Assembly: GCA_001970955.1 (NCBI GenBank)
Contig: MPUH01000531.1
Span: forward strand, 1-47,427
Direction of reading: 5' to 3'
DNA: 47,427 nucleotides
Source of the DNA: Stentor coeruleus
Taxonomy: Eukaryota > Ciliophora > Heterotrichea > Heterotrichida > Stentoridae
The position numbers and the translations under genes are program-made. The notes under the pieces were generated by a model. It ran no database searches. It saw only the letters and a list, made by a program, of their open reading frames with translations, and had not been told where the DNA came from. Shown piece after piece: positions 8,929 through 19,022 of this stretch; position 1 is the first letter of the stretch; each line of letters begins with the position of its first letter.

Positions 8929-10236
8929 CTATTTTAGGTTATTGAGCTTACGTGTATAAACCATTCTTCCTGTAAGTGGAGTAATAGTCCTCCCAGGGCT
9001 CTTAACAAAAATATTATTTGCCTGAGTTTTAGTTTTCAAAGGACCATTAGGTGTGCCACTAATTGCCCGATTAGCATTCTGCCCTTTACTAGTAATCACA
9101 GGAGTACTCGGTGAGCTTTGATTAGATTTCTTAGCATTAACAAGTCTCTCAGCTTGTCCATAATCTCCATTAACCGACACAAAATGTTCTTCAGGAGACA
9201 TTGTAATTTTCCGATCTTCAGACTTACTAATTCTAGATTGAGATTTTTTCCCTTCAAGCTTCCACTTTTTACAACTATTTTCAATTTCTAATAAAAACTG
9301 TTGCTGAGGACCAAGGACACTTCCTGGACGACATATCCGAATCCACCCAATAAAGTCAGTAGCAGGGAAATTATAATGTTTCATAGCATAAATACCTATA
9401 AGTGTTCCTGTCCTCCCAAGACCAGCTTTACAATGAACTGCTATAGCTTTTTCAGTTTCAGCTACACGTAAAAAATCTTGAATTATGTTATCACTTGGAA
9501 CACTTCCATCTAAAAAATATAAATCATAATGTCGGATACCGTTTTTTGTAAATCGATCAGCTTCGTAGGTTTTATTGTTTAATCTAACAACTGCTGATAT
9601 GCCTATACGTTTAAAAAGGTTGGAGTAATCTTCGGGAGTCCACATTTTTAAACCGTTTTCGTCATATGATGATGGGGCTGGGGATGCAAAAGCTAGGATC
9701 CTACCTGGGATAATCCAATTCCAGTCACCATTTTCGACTTTTTCATAAAACTCGTATTCTTGTAGATTGAAAGTACGATAATTGAACCACCCTAGCTCGA
9801 TACCTTTTTCTAGACCTCGTAAGCAATGATAAACTGAACATTTGTAGGTACAGCCACCGTATCCTGCATCTCTAAATTCCAAAAACGGAGGCAGACCGGC
9901 AAAAGGTACCCAAGCTTCCTTAGCTGATTTTTTCATAACAACAATCTGAAATGCCCCCATCAAAAAAGCTGCATTAGATCTTTTCTGTGGGTTTAGTGAA
10001 GTATAATGATATATCTTATAATTATTCACCGTTGGCTTAATAAGCTTTTCCAGCTCCACACAGAACTTGTAAGTCATCCCTAAATTCAAGGGCCCGAAGT
10101 CATTGCAAAATGGCTGATACACCAGTTCATCATCTATACAAAAGTAGTAAGAGTTCTTTTGGTTTCTTGGAGGACTCTTATCAGCAATCCAATACAATTT
10201 GTTTGGTATGATTTCTACCGCTGTGTTATTGGTCAT
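8929..10236 (-). CDS. CDC14: CDC14-type dual-specificity protein phosphatase
   Basis: 435 residues with the full CDC14 layout. The N-terminal non-catalytic domain has YYFCIDDELVYQPFCNDFGP, then LNPQKRSNAAFLMGAF and PFLEFRDAGYGGCTYKCSV. The catalytic domain has YEKVENGDWNWIIPGRILAF, VVRLNNKTYEADRF and HYDLYFLDGSVPSDN, then the Cys-x5-Arg loop HCKAGLGRTGTLI and WIRICRPGSVLGPQQQFL. The nucleophilic Cys and the Arg are present. CDC14 reverses cyclin-dependent-kinase phosphorylation at mitotic exit; in ciliates and other protists it is also linked to basal bodies. The ~120-residue tail is basic, Ser/Thr-rich and unstructured, with several S/T-P sites, a plausible regulatory region. It is divergently arranged with the small membrane protein that starts 136 bp away. 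Confidence 0.95.
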   Translation of the reverse strand: MTNNTAVEIIPNKLYWIADKSPPRNQKNSYYFCIDDELVYQPFCNDFGPLNLGMTYKFCVELEKLIKPTVNNYKIYHYTSLNPQKRSNAAFLMGAFQIVVMKKSAKEAWVPFAGLPPFLEFRDAGYGGCTYKCSVYHCLRGLEKGIELGWFNYRTFNLQEYEFYEKVENGDWNWIIPGRILAFASPAPSSYDENGLKMWTPEDYSNLFKRIGISAVVRLNNKTYEADRFTKNGIRHYDLYFLDGSVPSDNIIQDFLRVAETEKAIAVHCKAGLGRTGTLIGIYAMKHYNFPATDFIGWIRICRPGSVLGPQQQFLLEIENSCKKWKLEGKKSQSRISKSEDRKITMSPEEHFVSVNGDYGQAERLVNAKKSNQSSPSTPVITSKGQNANRAISGTPNGPLKTKTQANNIFVKSPGRTITPLTGRMVYTRKLNNLK

Positions 10237-10372
10237 ATATAAATTATAGTAATTCTAAGATTCTTTTATGTGATATATACTAATAGTTATGAAGATACAT
10301 GAATTCTTATATTGGAGAATAATTGCTTTCGAAGTTGTTATAGAATTAATTATTGGTTATTATCATATAAAA

Positions 10373-10792
10373 ATGAATAAAGTTTTGATTGGAATTTTAG
10401 TTGTTGTTTGCTTTGTTGAAGCAGTTGGCGATGAAGGATTTATTCAAGGAAATGAGATGGTGGAAGATACTAATGTTAAGGATGTTGAGACTCAAAAGGC
10501 GATTAAGTGGTGGATCAGCACAAAAGACAACAAAATTCGCAGTCTTAGTAGCTGTTCAGATGATTGTTCAAACTTTTGCACGTCTATTGATGGCAAGCTG
10601 GAGCAGTGCAAAGGTTCATGTGTTGATCGTTTTTGTAAAGATTATCCTTCTGAATCTTACAATTTGATTTATGCTTTGAGTTGTGTTTTGGCTTTGTGCG
10701 CATTGTCTTTTATTATCCTCAATCTAGCTCGTAAAGGAAAAATATCTTCTAATATTTCTGTAGAAGAAATTAGCTATAACGCTATCAGATAA
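10373..10792 (+). CDS. Small single-pass membrane protein with cysteine-rich ectodomain
   Basis: 139 residues from the ATG at 10373, chosen because MNKVLIGILVVVCFVEAVG is a good signal peptide; an upstream in-frame ATG at 10289 would put 28 residues before it. After the signal comes an acidic stretch, then a compact block with seven cysteines (CSDDCSNFC, QCKGSC, DRFC) at about residues 58-86. A transmembrane helix (LIYALSCVLALCALSFIIL) follows, with a short cytoplasmic tail starting ARKGK. Predicted topology is type I: Cys-rich head outside the cell or in the vesicle lumen, tail inside. No family is recognised. It shares a divergent intergenic region with CDC14. Confidence 0.65.
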   Translation: MNKVLIGILVVVCFVEAVGDEGFIQGNEMVEDTNVKDVETQKAIKWWISTKDNKIRSLSSCSDDCSNFCTSIDGKLEQCKGSCVDRFCKDYPSESYNLIYALSCVLALCALSFIILNLARKGKISSNISVEEISYNAIR

Positions 10793-11126
10793 GTTAGATA
10801 ATACTAGGTCAATAAGGCGAATTCAATATATCTAATTATAGTTATTATTCTTAATTTTACTTTATAACATATCAGTATTAGCTTTTTATAAGTGAATTTA
10901 CTATAAAAACTATATGATTTGTGTTTAATCTCTAAAAACTAATTTTATTTAACGGTAAATTCATCAATTACTATCAATCTTTAAACTTTTAACTAAATTT
11001 TTAATTCTATGAGTTTAAGCTATTATAAATCTGAAAAGATCTTAATTTTGAAATACTCTCTCACAAAAATATGAATTTTTTCTTAATAATAACAAACTTA
11101 TGTATATATTGATGAGATTAAACTAG
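10793..11126. other. Convergent spacer, nothing recognised
   Basis: 334 bp of AT-rich DNA between two convergent genes; no ORF, repeat or RNA gene seen. Confidence 0.5.
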
Positions 11127-12488
11127 TTATTGCTGGATTGGGGATCCAATTGGAATATTTCCTGATTGCATAATTGGATTATATGCTAATACTGGCTGTT
11201 GAGCATATACCATTGAAGGATTTCTTTGAGATACTTCTTCTAAGTGCTTTGTTGCTTTATAGAGCTTGTAAGCCATAAAGACAAGTACTGTATAAATAAG
11301 CATAAAAAAAGCTCCAGCAAATAAGCATTGACCAGCACTAGATCTGTGCCTATCTTTATACTCATTATGTCCTTCTGATTCATCTCTATCATCTCTATCG
11401 TCTCTATCTTGTTTATTATCATCCCAATCATCCTTGTCATCTCCTCTTGGACCATGTTCTGAATTGCCACTGTGCTCTTCTTTGTCATTATTTCCATGAT
11501 TTAGGTTGCCTTCGTCGTCAGAATCATCTGCATCATCAGCATCATCTGCATCATCAGCGTCATCTGAATCATCGGCATCATCAGCATCATCGGTATCATC
11601 AGCATCATCAGCATCATCAGAATCATCAGCATCATCAGCATCATCAGCATCATCAAAATCATCAGCATCATCAGAATCATCAGCATCATCAGAATCATCA
11701 GCATCATCAGCATCATCAAAATCATCAACATCATCAACATCATCAGAATCATCAGCATCATCAGCATCATCAGCATCATCAGAATCATCAGCATCATCCG
11801 CATCATCAGAATCATCAGCATCATCAGCATCATCAGAATCATCCTCATCATCAGCATCATCAACATCATCAGCATCACCAAGTCTTCTATCTTTATCTGG
11901 TCCTTCCTCTCCTTGAGTATGCGGGGTCTTATGTTTATGAGATCTTCTTGCCCAGCTTCTCATTCTCCTCCAAGAAGCAAATCCAACTAAAGCAAGTAGG
12001 AAAATCCCAGTAGTAATAATCATCTTAAGGAAGCATTTAGCACTAGCAGAAGTTTTCATCCTGCCCGCTCGAATACCCATTTTGAAAGTTGCACAAAGTA
12101 ATATGACAGCAATGATCCGTGCAAACACTATAAACTTACATGGTTTCTCATAAGGATGATCTTCAGGAGGATATGCAAGATTAACAATCCATATAATATT
12201 GACAACTATTGTAACAGCAAGAAGGAAAGCAGAAATTATTCTAACCCATTTTCCCCAACAATCAACTGATCTTTGAGCTGAAATAGTATCAGAATTCATT
12301 ATCGCTATTTGCGGCATAGGATTCTGTGGCTGAGGTTGAAAAGATACAGCAGGGGCAGAAGGTGGTATTGAAGATGGTGAAGATTGAGAAATAGCGGCAT
12401 ATTGAAGCCGGCCATCATTTCCCATGACAAGATTCCCTTGTGCAGGGGGAATATTCGGATATAGTCTTGATCTATCTTGAAGTTCCAT
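11127..12488 (-). CDS. Four-helix membrane protein with 40 X-Asp-Asp tripeptide repeats
   Basis: 453 residues. A Pro/Gln/Ser-rich N-terminus of ~75 residues precedes three hydrophobic helices (about residues 82-106, 120-140, 150-170). A basic stretch (SWRRMRSWARRSHKHK) follows, then 40 uninterrupted X-Asp-Asp tripeptides where X is mostly Ala or Ser. A mixed charged segment rich in Asp, Arg, Asn and His (GDDKDDWDDNKQDRDD) comes next, and a fourth helix near residues 390-412 (CLFAGAFFMLIYTVLVFMAY). The very acidic loop between helices 3 and 4 could bind calcium or other cations in a lumen or the cytoplasm; that is inference from composition only. The tandem tract is prone to slippage, so its length may vary between copies or assemblies. 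No family recognised. Confidence 0.75.
   Translation of the reverse strand: MELQDRSRLYPNIPPAQGNLVMGNDGRLQYAAISQSSPSSIPPSAPAVSFQPQPQNPMPQIAIMNSDTISAQRSVDCWGKWVRIISAFLLAVTIVVNIIWIVNLAYPPEDHPYEKPCKFIVFARIIAVILLCATFKMGIRAGRMKTSASAKCFLKMIITTGIFLLALVGFASWRRMRSWARRSHKHKTPHTQGEEGPDKDRRLGDADDVDDADDEDDSDDADDADDSDDADDADDSDDADDADDADDSDDVDDVDDFDDADDADDSDDADDSDDADDFDDADDADDADDSDDADDADDTDDADDADDSDDADDADDADDADDSDDEGNLNHGNNDKEEHSGNSEHGPRGDDKDDWDDNKQDRDDRDDRDESEGHNEYKDRHRSSAGQCLFAGAFFMLIYTVLVFMAYKLYKATKHLEEVSQRNPSMVYAQQPVLAYNPIMQSGNIPIGSPIQQ
11514..11873 (-). repeat. 9-bp coding repeat, 40 units encoding X-Asp-Asp
   Basis: 360 bp of imperfect 9-bp units, GATGAT plus one variable codon on the coding strand. 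The variable codon is Ala (most), Ser, Val, Phe, Thr or Glu. The frame is intact through all 40 units. The simple composition also leaves other frames open, producing meaningless Met/Leu-, His/Gln- and Ser-rich frames. Confidence 0.95.
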
Positions 12489-13672
12489 TTATAACATATC
12501 AGAAATGCATATTTTTCAAACCTAATTTCTTAAAATATTCTATTGAGTTACACTTTTAATATGATAATTTTTAAGATGTTTATATATGAAAAACTATTTG
12601 AATGTATTCAGTGAAGGACTATTCGTATGTCTGTCTTTAATGAAAATGATGTATGGTAATTTTGTAAGGTGATAGATGAAAGAAGCAAAAAAATGTAATT
12701 TTGATGATATTTAGAAATTAGAGATGATAGAGATTATTATATTATGCTTGATGTAAATATAATGAATGATACTTAAATCTATAATTAAGATTTCTTAAGT
12801 AAAATGTTAATGATCATTATATTTAGCATCGAGAATAGCTATTATTTGATCTTTTTTTAAAAAAAAGTTGATATGCTAATTAATATATATAGCATCAAGG
12901 TGGTTGGGATATTGAAAATTTAATTTTATACAAATATTATTATAATATTTCTTACTTGAGAGTAGTATAAAATATGGATCAAAACTATTATCAATCTTTT
13001 ATTTTGATATATAGGCTTCTTTATAAAATATAATTCGAAAAGTTATTAATAGTTTAAGATGAGTTATAAATATCGAATTATGATTTAACTTCAATTTTTT
13101 GCGGGAAATGTTTTTATATCTATATTCAAATTTAATTATATATAAAATAATCTTCATAAATTCTTATTTTAAGCTAACAACTAAACAGCATTAAATTATC
13201 TTATCATAACTCAAAATTATCATAATCTATATTTCTCTTATTTTTCCAACAAACTCTATAACCACACCCAATCCTAAAAGAATCACCGAAATTTCGAAAC
13301 ACCCACCTTCTAAAATCAGATTTCTTCCATCTAAAATAATCATAAACACACGATAAAAAATTATAAAAACCCAATCCATTTACTATCTTTCTTACTCTAT
13401 ATTAAAATCTTAAACATATCATTCTACAATACAGTCAATTATTTTTACTTTATATGAACTAATAGTAATTTTATATCATATAAATTATTATATTAACACC
13501 ATAACCCATATAAATATACCGAAATACTTCCCGATACAATCAGATAAAATTTCTTAGAATTTGTCTACTCTATACTCAATATTTTTAACACTTATTTTTT
13601 TCATACTCCTAATACATAATCTTTTAAAATCTAAGAAATCAGAAGTAATTTATTTAAGGTGAAGTCTAATAA
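12489..13672. other. Long divergent spacer with skew reversal
   Basis: 1184 bp between divergent genes. The left half is C-poor with moderate G, the right half G-poor with moderate C. A T7A8 palindrome lies at 12851-12867. No ORF with plausible composition, tRNA or snRNA was recognised. Promoters of both flanking genes should lie here. Confidence 0.5.
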
Positions 13673-16240
13673 ATGGGAAAATGTATGGCAAAACCTGTTT
13701 CAGAGACTCGGACAATTAACACTCATGAATCAGTAAAAGAATCTAAAAATCCTAATTGCTTAGATGAACTTGTTGGTATGAAGATTGAAAAAGACTTCCA
13801 AATTGATCAGATTTCGAAAAATTTGATTTACAATTCCTTGTCGAATAATCACCTGTTCCGAGATCTTACAATAAGTGATTTCGAAACTTTATACAGAAAA
13901 TTATATTTTGTTGTTACTGAAGAAAACTGTTTTGTTTTCAAACAAGGCAGTGTTGGGTCATTGTTTTTTATTATAAACTCAGGAAAAGTTGAAGTAATAG
14001 TCAATAATAAAAAAAGGTCTTATTTATCTAAAGGTGAATGTTTTGGCGAGATAGCTTTGTTATCAAACTCCTATCGTAAAGCTTCAATAAAAACACAATC
14101 AAAATCTTCATTTTGGGTTTTAAGCCGTGACGAGTTTTTTTCAGCCTTGAAAAAAATCTTCTCTCGAAACTATGATAAAATTAGAAACATAATTTCAAAG
14201 TCATCGTTTTTCATGAATTTTCCAGAAAACAAAAAGGATCAGATTAGCAAATTAGCAATTTATCATAAATACGATGATAACCAATTTATTATTAGAGAAG
14301 GAGATGAAGGCGAGATATTATTTATTTTAAAATCAGGTTGTGTGATATTTAAAAAGTTTAAACAAGAAATTTTAAGGTTGTCAACTCCAGGGGAAATGTT
14401 TGGAGAAGGGGCGATTTTATCAGGTTCAAAAAGATTAGCAACTTGTATTTCCTTAGGAGTTACTGAAGTGATTTCATTAGATAAAAGCAATATGCAAAGT
14501 GTTTTTGGAAATGACTATAAACAGATTTTATTAAAAAATTTAGCCAAGAACACAATATTATCTGATAAGCAATTAGGTTTTCTTGCAAAGAACGATGTGA
14601 TTAAAATATCAGAAAATATGAAATGGAAAGTATATAGGGATATGGAAATAGTTATACCTGCTAATAATAAGAAAAACAATATACTAAGAATAATCTGCAC
14701 AGGTTCTATTGTAAGTGCTGATGAAGAACATCAAATTAAAACTTATCAAGCAATAGGTTTAGGTAACAACAATGAAAAAAACCTCAAAGCTTGTGATTAT
14801 ATAGCACAAAGTGAATCAATAATCAGCGAAATCACAAAAGAAAACTTAGAAAAAATCCTCAAAGTCAACATCCAAGAACTTTTCGAAAGCTTAGACCGAG
14901 TTAAATTCCTCAAAAAAGTCAGCACTTTCCGAACTCTTTCTTTAGAATCCATAAAAACTCTTTCTGAAAACATGGAAAAATTCCGATGCCTTCAAGGCGA
15001 TGTTTTATTCAAAACCGGCTCTGATGCTTTTAGTCTTTTTATAATAAAATCAGGGAAAATTGAAATTTATAACGATAAAAAATCTTTACGTCTAGTCAGC
15101 AAATATGATACTTTTGGTGAAAGGTGTATAAATGAACGTAAACGAAGTGCTAATGCCCGATGTATAGAAGATTCAGAAATCTATACTATTACAAAAGAAT
15201 TACTTTTAAAACTTCCTGAAATTAAATTTTTAGTAGCTGAACTTAATAGAAAAAAATACTATCAAAAAGATGTTGATTTTTTTGGCATGATAATAAAAGG
15301 AGAATTATTATCAAGTATTGAAGGTAGGAAAAAATATTGGATAAAAGATAAAAAAGAAAAAGTTTCATATGATCTTATTGTAAAGTCTAAATATTTAATT
15401 GAGTCAGTAGAAGAATGTTATGATTTGGTTTTTGAAAGAGAAATTATGTTAGAGTTAGAACATAGGCAAATAGTTAAACTTGTTACGACAAAGCATGATG
15501 AGGATCATGTTTATTTTGTTACAGAACATATAATAGGGAAATATTTACGTGAAGTTATACCTTTAGATGAGGATTATTTGAGGTTTTTTACTTTGTATTT
15601 GGTTTCTGTTTTAGAATATTTACATGATAAAAATATTGTTTATAGGAATATGTGTACTGATAATATTTCGATAAATACAAAAGGACTTCCATTTTTACAA
15701 GATTTTTCACAAGCTAAAATTATTAATGGAAGGGCGTATACAAGAGTTGGAAATCCTTATTATAGAGCACCTGAAATGATTATGGGAAGGGGTTATACAA
15801 ATTCGATTGATTATTGGTCGCTTGGAGTTGTGCTTTATGAGTTAGCGTATGGATGTTTACCTTTTAGTATTAAAAATGGAGATGATCCTGTTGTAGCTTA
15901 TGAGAAAATTTTACATGTTAAGCATGGGACGACAAAAAATAAGTCAGAAGAATTTAATAGTTTGTTGATGAAACTGATGTGTGAAAATGATAAGAGGTAT
16001 AATTGTGAAAATGTTAGAAAATGCTCTTGGATGCGAAGTCTTGATTGGGATGAAGTAAACATGAATGATCTTGAAGGCTATGAGAATAGCAAATTTTTGG
16101 TTGTTAAAAAAAAATCAGAACTTAAAGGCAAGAGAAAAAATACAGTAAAAGAATCTATGAGTGTAATTTTTATATAGAAAAAAAGCCTTCTAGCAGTAAC
16201 TCCAGAGGTAGCAGATTTTGAATGGGATAAGTATTTTTAG
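13673..16240 (+). CDS. PKG-like protein with four cNBDs and a catalytically dead kinase domain
   Basis: 850 residues after removal of a 15-nt intron (16163-16177); splicing adds a C-terminal exon ending FEWDKYF, matching the NWDEEF end of the intact paralog at 23639. MGKC at the start suggests N-myristoylation plus palmitoylation. Four cyclic-nucleotide-binding-like domains follow: FGEIALLSNSYRKASI, FGEGAILSGSKRLAT, a degenerate third, and FGERCINERKRSANA. The kinase domain has lost its essentials: no glycine loop, beta-3 lysine position Ile (near residue 569), catalytic loop YRNMCTDN in place of YRDLKPEN (N659 for Asp), DFS for DFG (D677 kept). The fold is kept (YRAPEMI, SIDYWSLGVVLYELAYG). 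It should therefore bind cyclic nucleotide but not phosphorylate; a scaffold or regulator of the active kinase is plausible. Confidence 0.88.
16163..16177 (+). other. 15-nt intron near 3' end of PKG-like pseudokinase gene
   Basis: Reads GTAATTTTTATATAG, phase 0; its TAG would be a false stop. Removal adds 20 residues ending ADFEWDKYF, which resemble the end of the active paralog. Confidence 0.87.
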
Positions 16241-16273
16241 TCATCTTAGATAAAATTAAATTTATTAGACTAA

Positions 16274-16492
16274 AATAACCTAAACAACCAGCAGGAACAT
16301 AGAAATGCACAGATACATGAAATAGCTCTCTACAGCACGAAATTCGAACAAATAGTAAAAGAAAACTTATTAACCAAATCAAAAAATATCGACAACATAA
16401 TCAAAAACTTCATAGAAAGCATATACACAAAAAGGAAAAAAATAATAACAAAGGACTTAGTCTGCACTCAGCGGACGATAAATCTTAACTAA
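16274..16492 (+). other. Open stretch without start, possible coding remnant
   Basis: 72 codons between stops, without an ATG near the beginning. It contains plausible peptide such as IHEIALYSTKFEQIVKEN and ends CTQRTINLN. No intron linking it to the upstream gene was found and no family is recognised. It sits between convergent genes. Confidence 0.15.
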
Positions 16493-16520
16493 TGCTAATA
16501 CTAATAATTATAATTAAAAG

Positions 16521-19022
16521 CTATACTTGGGCAATGACAATTGTTTCATCTATATCAACTCTTCTTAAAACTCTAAGATCCTTAGGAGGATTGCATTTTT
16601 TCCCAAGACGATTACATTCTGAACATTTTTTCTCAAATTTATCATCATGACCATCATATGGAGCGAACCACTTACACTGAGGTCTATGATAATGACCCCC
16701 ATGTTCTAAAGTTGGAGACCTTAAGCATGCCCCTCTAAAACAAAATTCTGTAGCACAATCCACAGCTAAACATTTTACATGATCACAATGAGGATCTTTT
16801 ATATATGGTAATCGGCAATTTGGACATTGAGAAACTCCATCAGGATCATTTAAAGCTTCAAGATCTTTAATTCTTTCATCTATAAACTTATCTTGACAGT
16901 TACCCTTATCATGAAATTCCTGTTCACATTCTTTACAAAATGCGAAATTACAATTAGGGTTAAGGCAAATTACACGACGCTCAATACCTGGGATGAATTC
17001 TAAGCGGCATTTAGGACATTTTATAGTTTTTATACCTGCACTTTGTAGTGAATAGAAATTCACTTTATCAAATGCTTCTTGTGAGATCATACGTTCAAGT
17101 TGAGCATCGTATATTTTTACAAAACATTGTGGGCATTTTGAAATTGTATCAATTTGATTTTCAGTTAGAAGATAATCCACATTATATTCGAAACAAGCTT
17201 TGCATATGTAATGATCACAGTTTACTAAACAGTGCATTTCTTTCATATCGCAATCAGTTTGGCAAATAGGGCACATTTTGTAAACAACTCTAGTTAAGTC
17301 ACCTTTTTTTTCTCTAAGCTTGTTTAGTAGGTATTCAGAAAAAGGATATTGGCATATACAGCATTTTTCGATAAAATTAAGTGCTTGGCAGTCTTCACAA
17401 ATAGCGCATTCGCATTTTTTACCTAGTTCATAAGGAGACATTCTATCATAATTAGCACCACATTTAACACATTTTTTCCTTAGCACTGTACTTAAATCAA
17501 TTCCATAAGTATTATCAAAAGGCTTATTATCAACCATGCATTTATTTTCAGAACACATAGAAATACACCCAACACATAAATCATGCTTGCACATTTTTTT
17601 CATAAACCCTTTAACAATATTGAAATAATTCCCACATCCTTCACACAATTTAGTAAAACCTCGGTATTTTGTATTGTCTTCATCAGAAAAATTTTTTTTG
17701 CATTCAGGACAGCTTTTTTTATTTTCTCTTAAAATATCATGTAAGCAATCATTACATATATGCCTACATCTTATCATAAACTTATTAAGTTTTCCAGACG
17801 CCCCACATCTGCAGCGTAAGTCAATACGATCTTCAGCTTCTTTAACATATTTACTATAGTCTTCAAGGATTACTTCTAAAAATTCATCTACGATTTCAAC
17901 TCCACATCTTTCTTGAGTGCATTTTGGAGGTTGTCGATTATCTTTTTCCTTTTCTATGATATTTAGGAGAAAATACCCATTATTCGCAGTTAAAATCAAA
18001 TTGTTAAGGCAGTCGCTGCAGTATAGATGACCACAAGTTAGTTCTTTTAGTTTTTTTACTTGAAAGCATTTTGAACAAATTTTTTTCCTGATTGCTTCAT
18101 GGAATGGGTTTGGATCAATACCTAAATTCGCAAGTGCATTTACATATTGAAATATCATAGGCTCTATTTTTCCATTATCTATCAATGATTGAATAGTCTT
18201 AACATATGCTTCTTTTATTAAAAATGCCTTATCCTTTTCACTTTCAAGCGCTTTCCTAACACTCTCCACTTTAAGTTCAATTGTCTGACTATTAAGTTTA
18301 TTTAAGCTTTTTACAAAGTCTTTTATTGGATTTTGCGACAAAAGGTAAGCTTGACTATGTGTATAAGCCATATAATAATCATTCCCATTAATAATCAAAT
18401 TAATTTCATTCAATCCTTTAGGGTTGATAATCTCAACAGTTAAATGAGGTAATGATATGATTTTAATTTTTATATTAAAAGACAAGGCAATAGTCTCATG
18501 TGATATAAAATTTGTCGCGAATTCCGAAATGATTTTATCCAAATGTTCACTATAATCAATAATTGTCCCGAATATAGTCGCATAATCAGACTGATCTTTT
18601 AAACTTTTGTACCATGAAATAATACCTGAACTCTGAGGAAGACTTTCTTGAAGTTTATCAATCGGCTCATGATTATCATTTAAAAAGTAAAAATCCATTA
18701 TCGAAAGAATCATTGCTTTAAAGAATTGGTTTTGCTCATATTGTAAAATTCTAATGCAACAATATAAGCTAGAAAACCATGGTTTGAGGCTGTTTTGTCT
18801 AAGGATTGTTTTGATATTGATAAGGCTTTTTGGAGATAAGGCTAAGTAAAAGTATCTATCTGGGACAAAAGTGTACATTTGACCAGGAAGTATTTCTTCA
18901 TTTTGGAGTTGACTGTTGGTTGAATCATAAAAATATCTGATGTCTGAATTGTATCTTTGACCTTCTAGGCCTATAAGTTCTACTACGTTTTGGTTGACTA
19001 AGTTTACTTTCCAATCAGACAT
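16521..19022 (-). CDS. RBR-type (RING-IBR-RING) E3 ubiquitin ligase, long form
   Basis: 833 residues. The first ~300 are unrecognised. From about residue 315 there is a chain of Cys/His zinc-binding modules: CSKCFQVKKLKELTCGHLYC, CRCGASGKLNKFMIRCRHIC with CPEC, CEGCGNYF..CKHDLCVGC, CVKCGANYD, CPICQTDCDMKEMHCLVNCDHYIC. The end is a recognisable RBR core: IBR (CPKCRLEFIPG..CLNPNCNFAFCKECEQEFH) and the second RING (CPNCRLPYIKDPHCDHVKC). The Cys of PHCDHVKC matches the catalytic Cys that carries ubiquitin as a thioester in this class. More RING-like modules are present than in ordinary RBR ligases. ATG at 19020-19022 is the first in frame. Confidence 0.85.
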   Translation of the reverse strand: MSDWKVNLVNQNVVELIGLEGQRYNSDIRYFYDSTNSQLQNEEILPGQMYTFVPDRYFYLALSPKSLINIKTILRQNSLKPWFSSLYCCIRILQYEQNQFFKAMILSIMDFYFLNDNHEPIDKLQESLPQSSGIISWYKSLKDQSDYATIFGTIIDYSEHLDKIISEFATNFISHETIALSFNIKIKIISLPHLTVEIINPKGLNEINLIINGNDYYMAYTHSQAYLLSQNPIKDFVKSLNKLNSQTIELKVESVRKALESEKDKAFLIKEAYVKTIQSLIDNGKIEPMIFQYVNALANLGIDPNPFHEAIRKKICSKCFQVKKLKELTCGHLYCSDCLNNLILTANNGYFLLNIIEKEKDNRQPPKCTQERCGVEIVDEFLEVILEDYSKYVKEAEDRIDLRCRCGASGKLNKFMIRCRHICNDCLHDILRENKKSCPECKKNFSDEDNTKYRGFTKLCEGCGNYFNIVKGFMKKMCKHDLCVGCISMCSENKCMVDNKPFDNTYGIDLSTVLRKKCVKCGANYDRMSPYELGKKCECAICEDCQALNFIEKCCICQYPFSEYLLNKLREKKGDLTRVVYKMCPICQTDCDMKEMHCLVNCDHYICKACFEYNVDYLLTENQIDTISKCPQCFVKIYDAQLERMISQEAFDKVNFYSLQSAGIKTIKCPKCRLEFIPGIERRVICLNPNCNFAFCKECEQEFHDKGNCQDKFIDERIKDLEALNDPDGVSQCPNCRLPYIKDPHCDHVKCLAVDCATEFCFRGACLRSPTLEHGGHYHRPQCKWFAPYDGHDDKFEKKCSECNRLGKKCNPPKDLRVLRRVDIDETIVIAQV

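Noticed and set aside
11447-12013. Plus-strand His/Gln-rich and Ser-rich frames and a minus-strand Met/Leu frame over the Asp repeat
   Set aside because: All follow from the 9-bp repeat; only the Asp frame extends into good transmembrane sequence on both sides.
16460-16476. Hairpin GTCTGC-ACTCA-GCGGAC
   Set aside because: A 6-bp stem with one G-U pair between convergent genes; too short to call an RNA gene or terminator.
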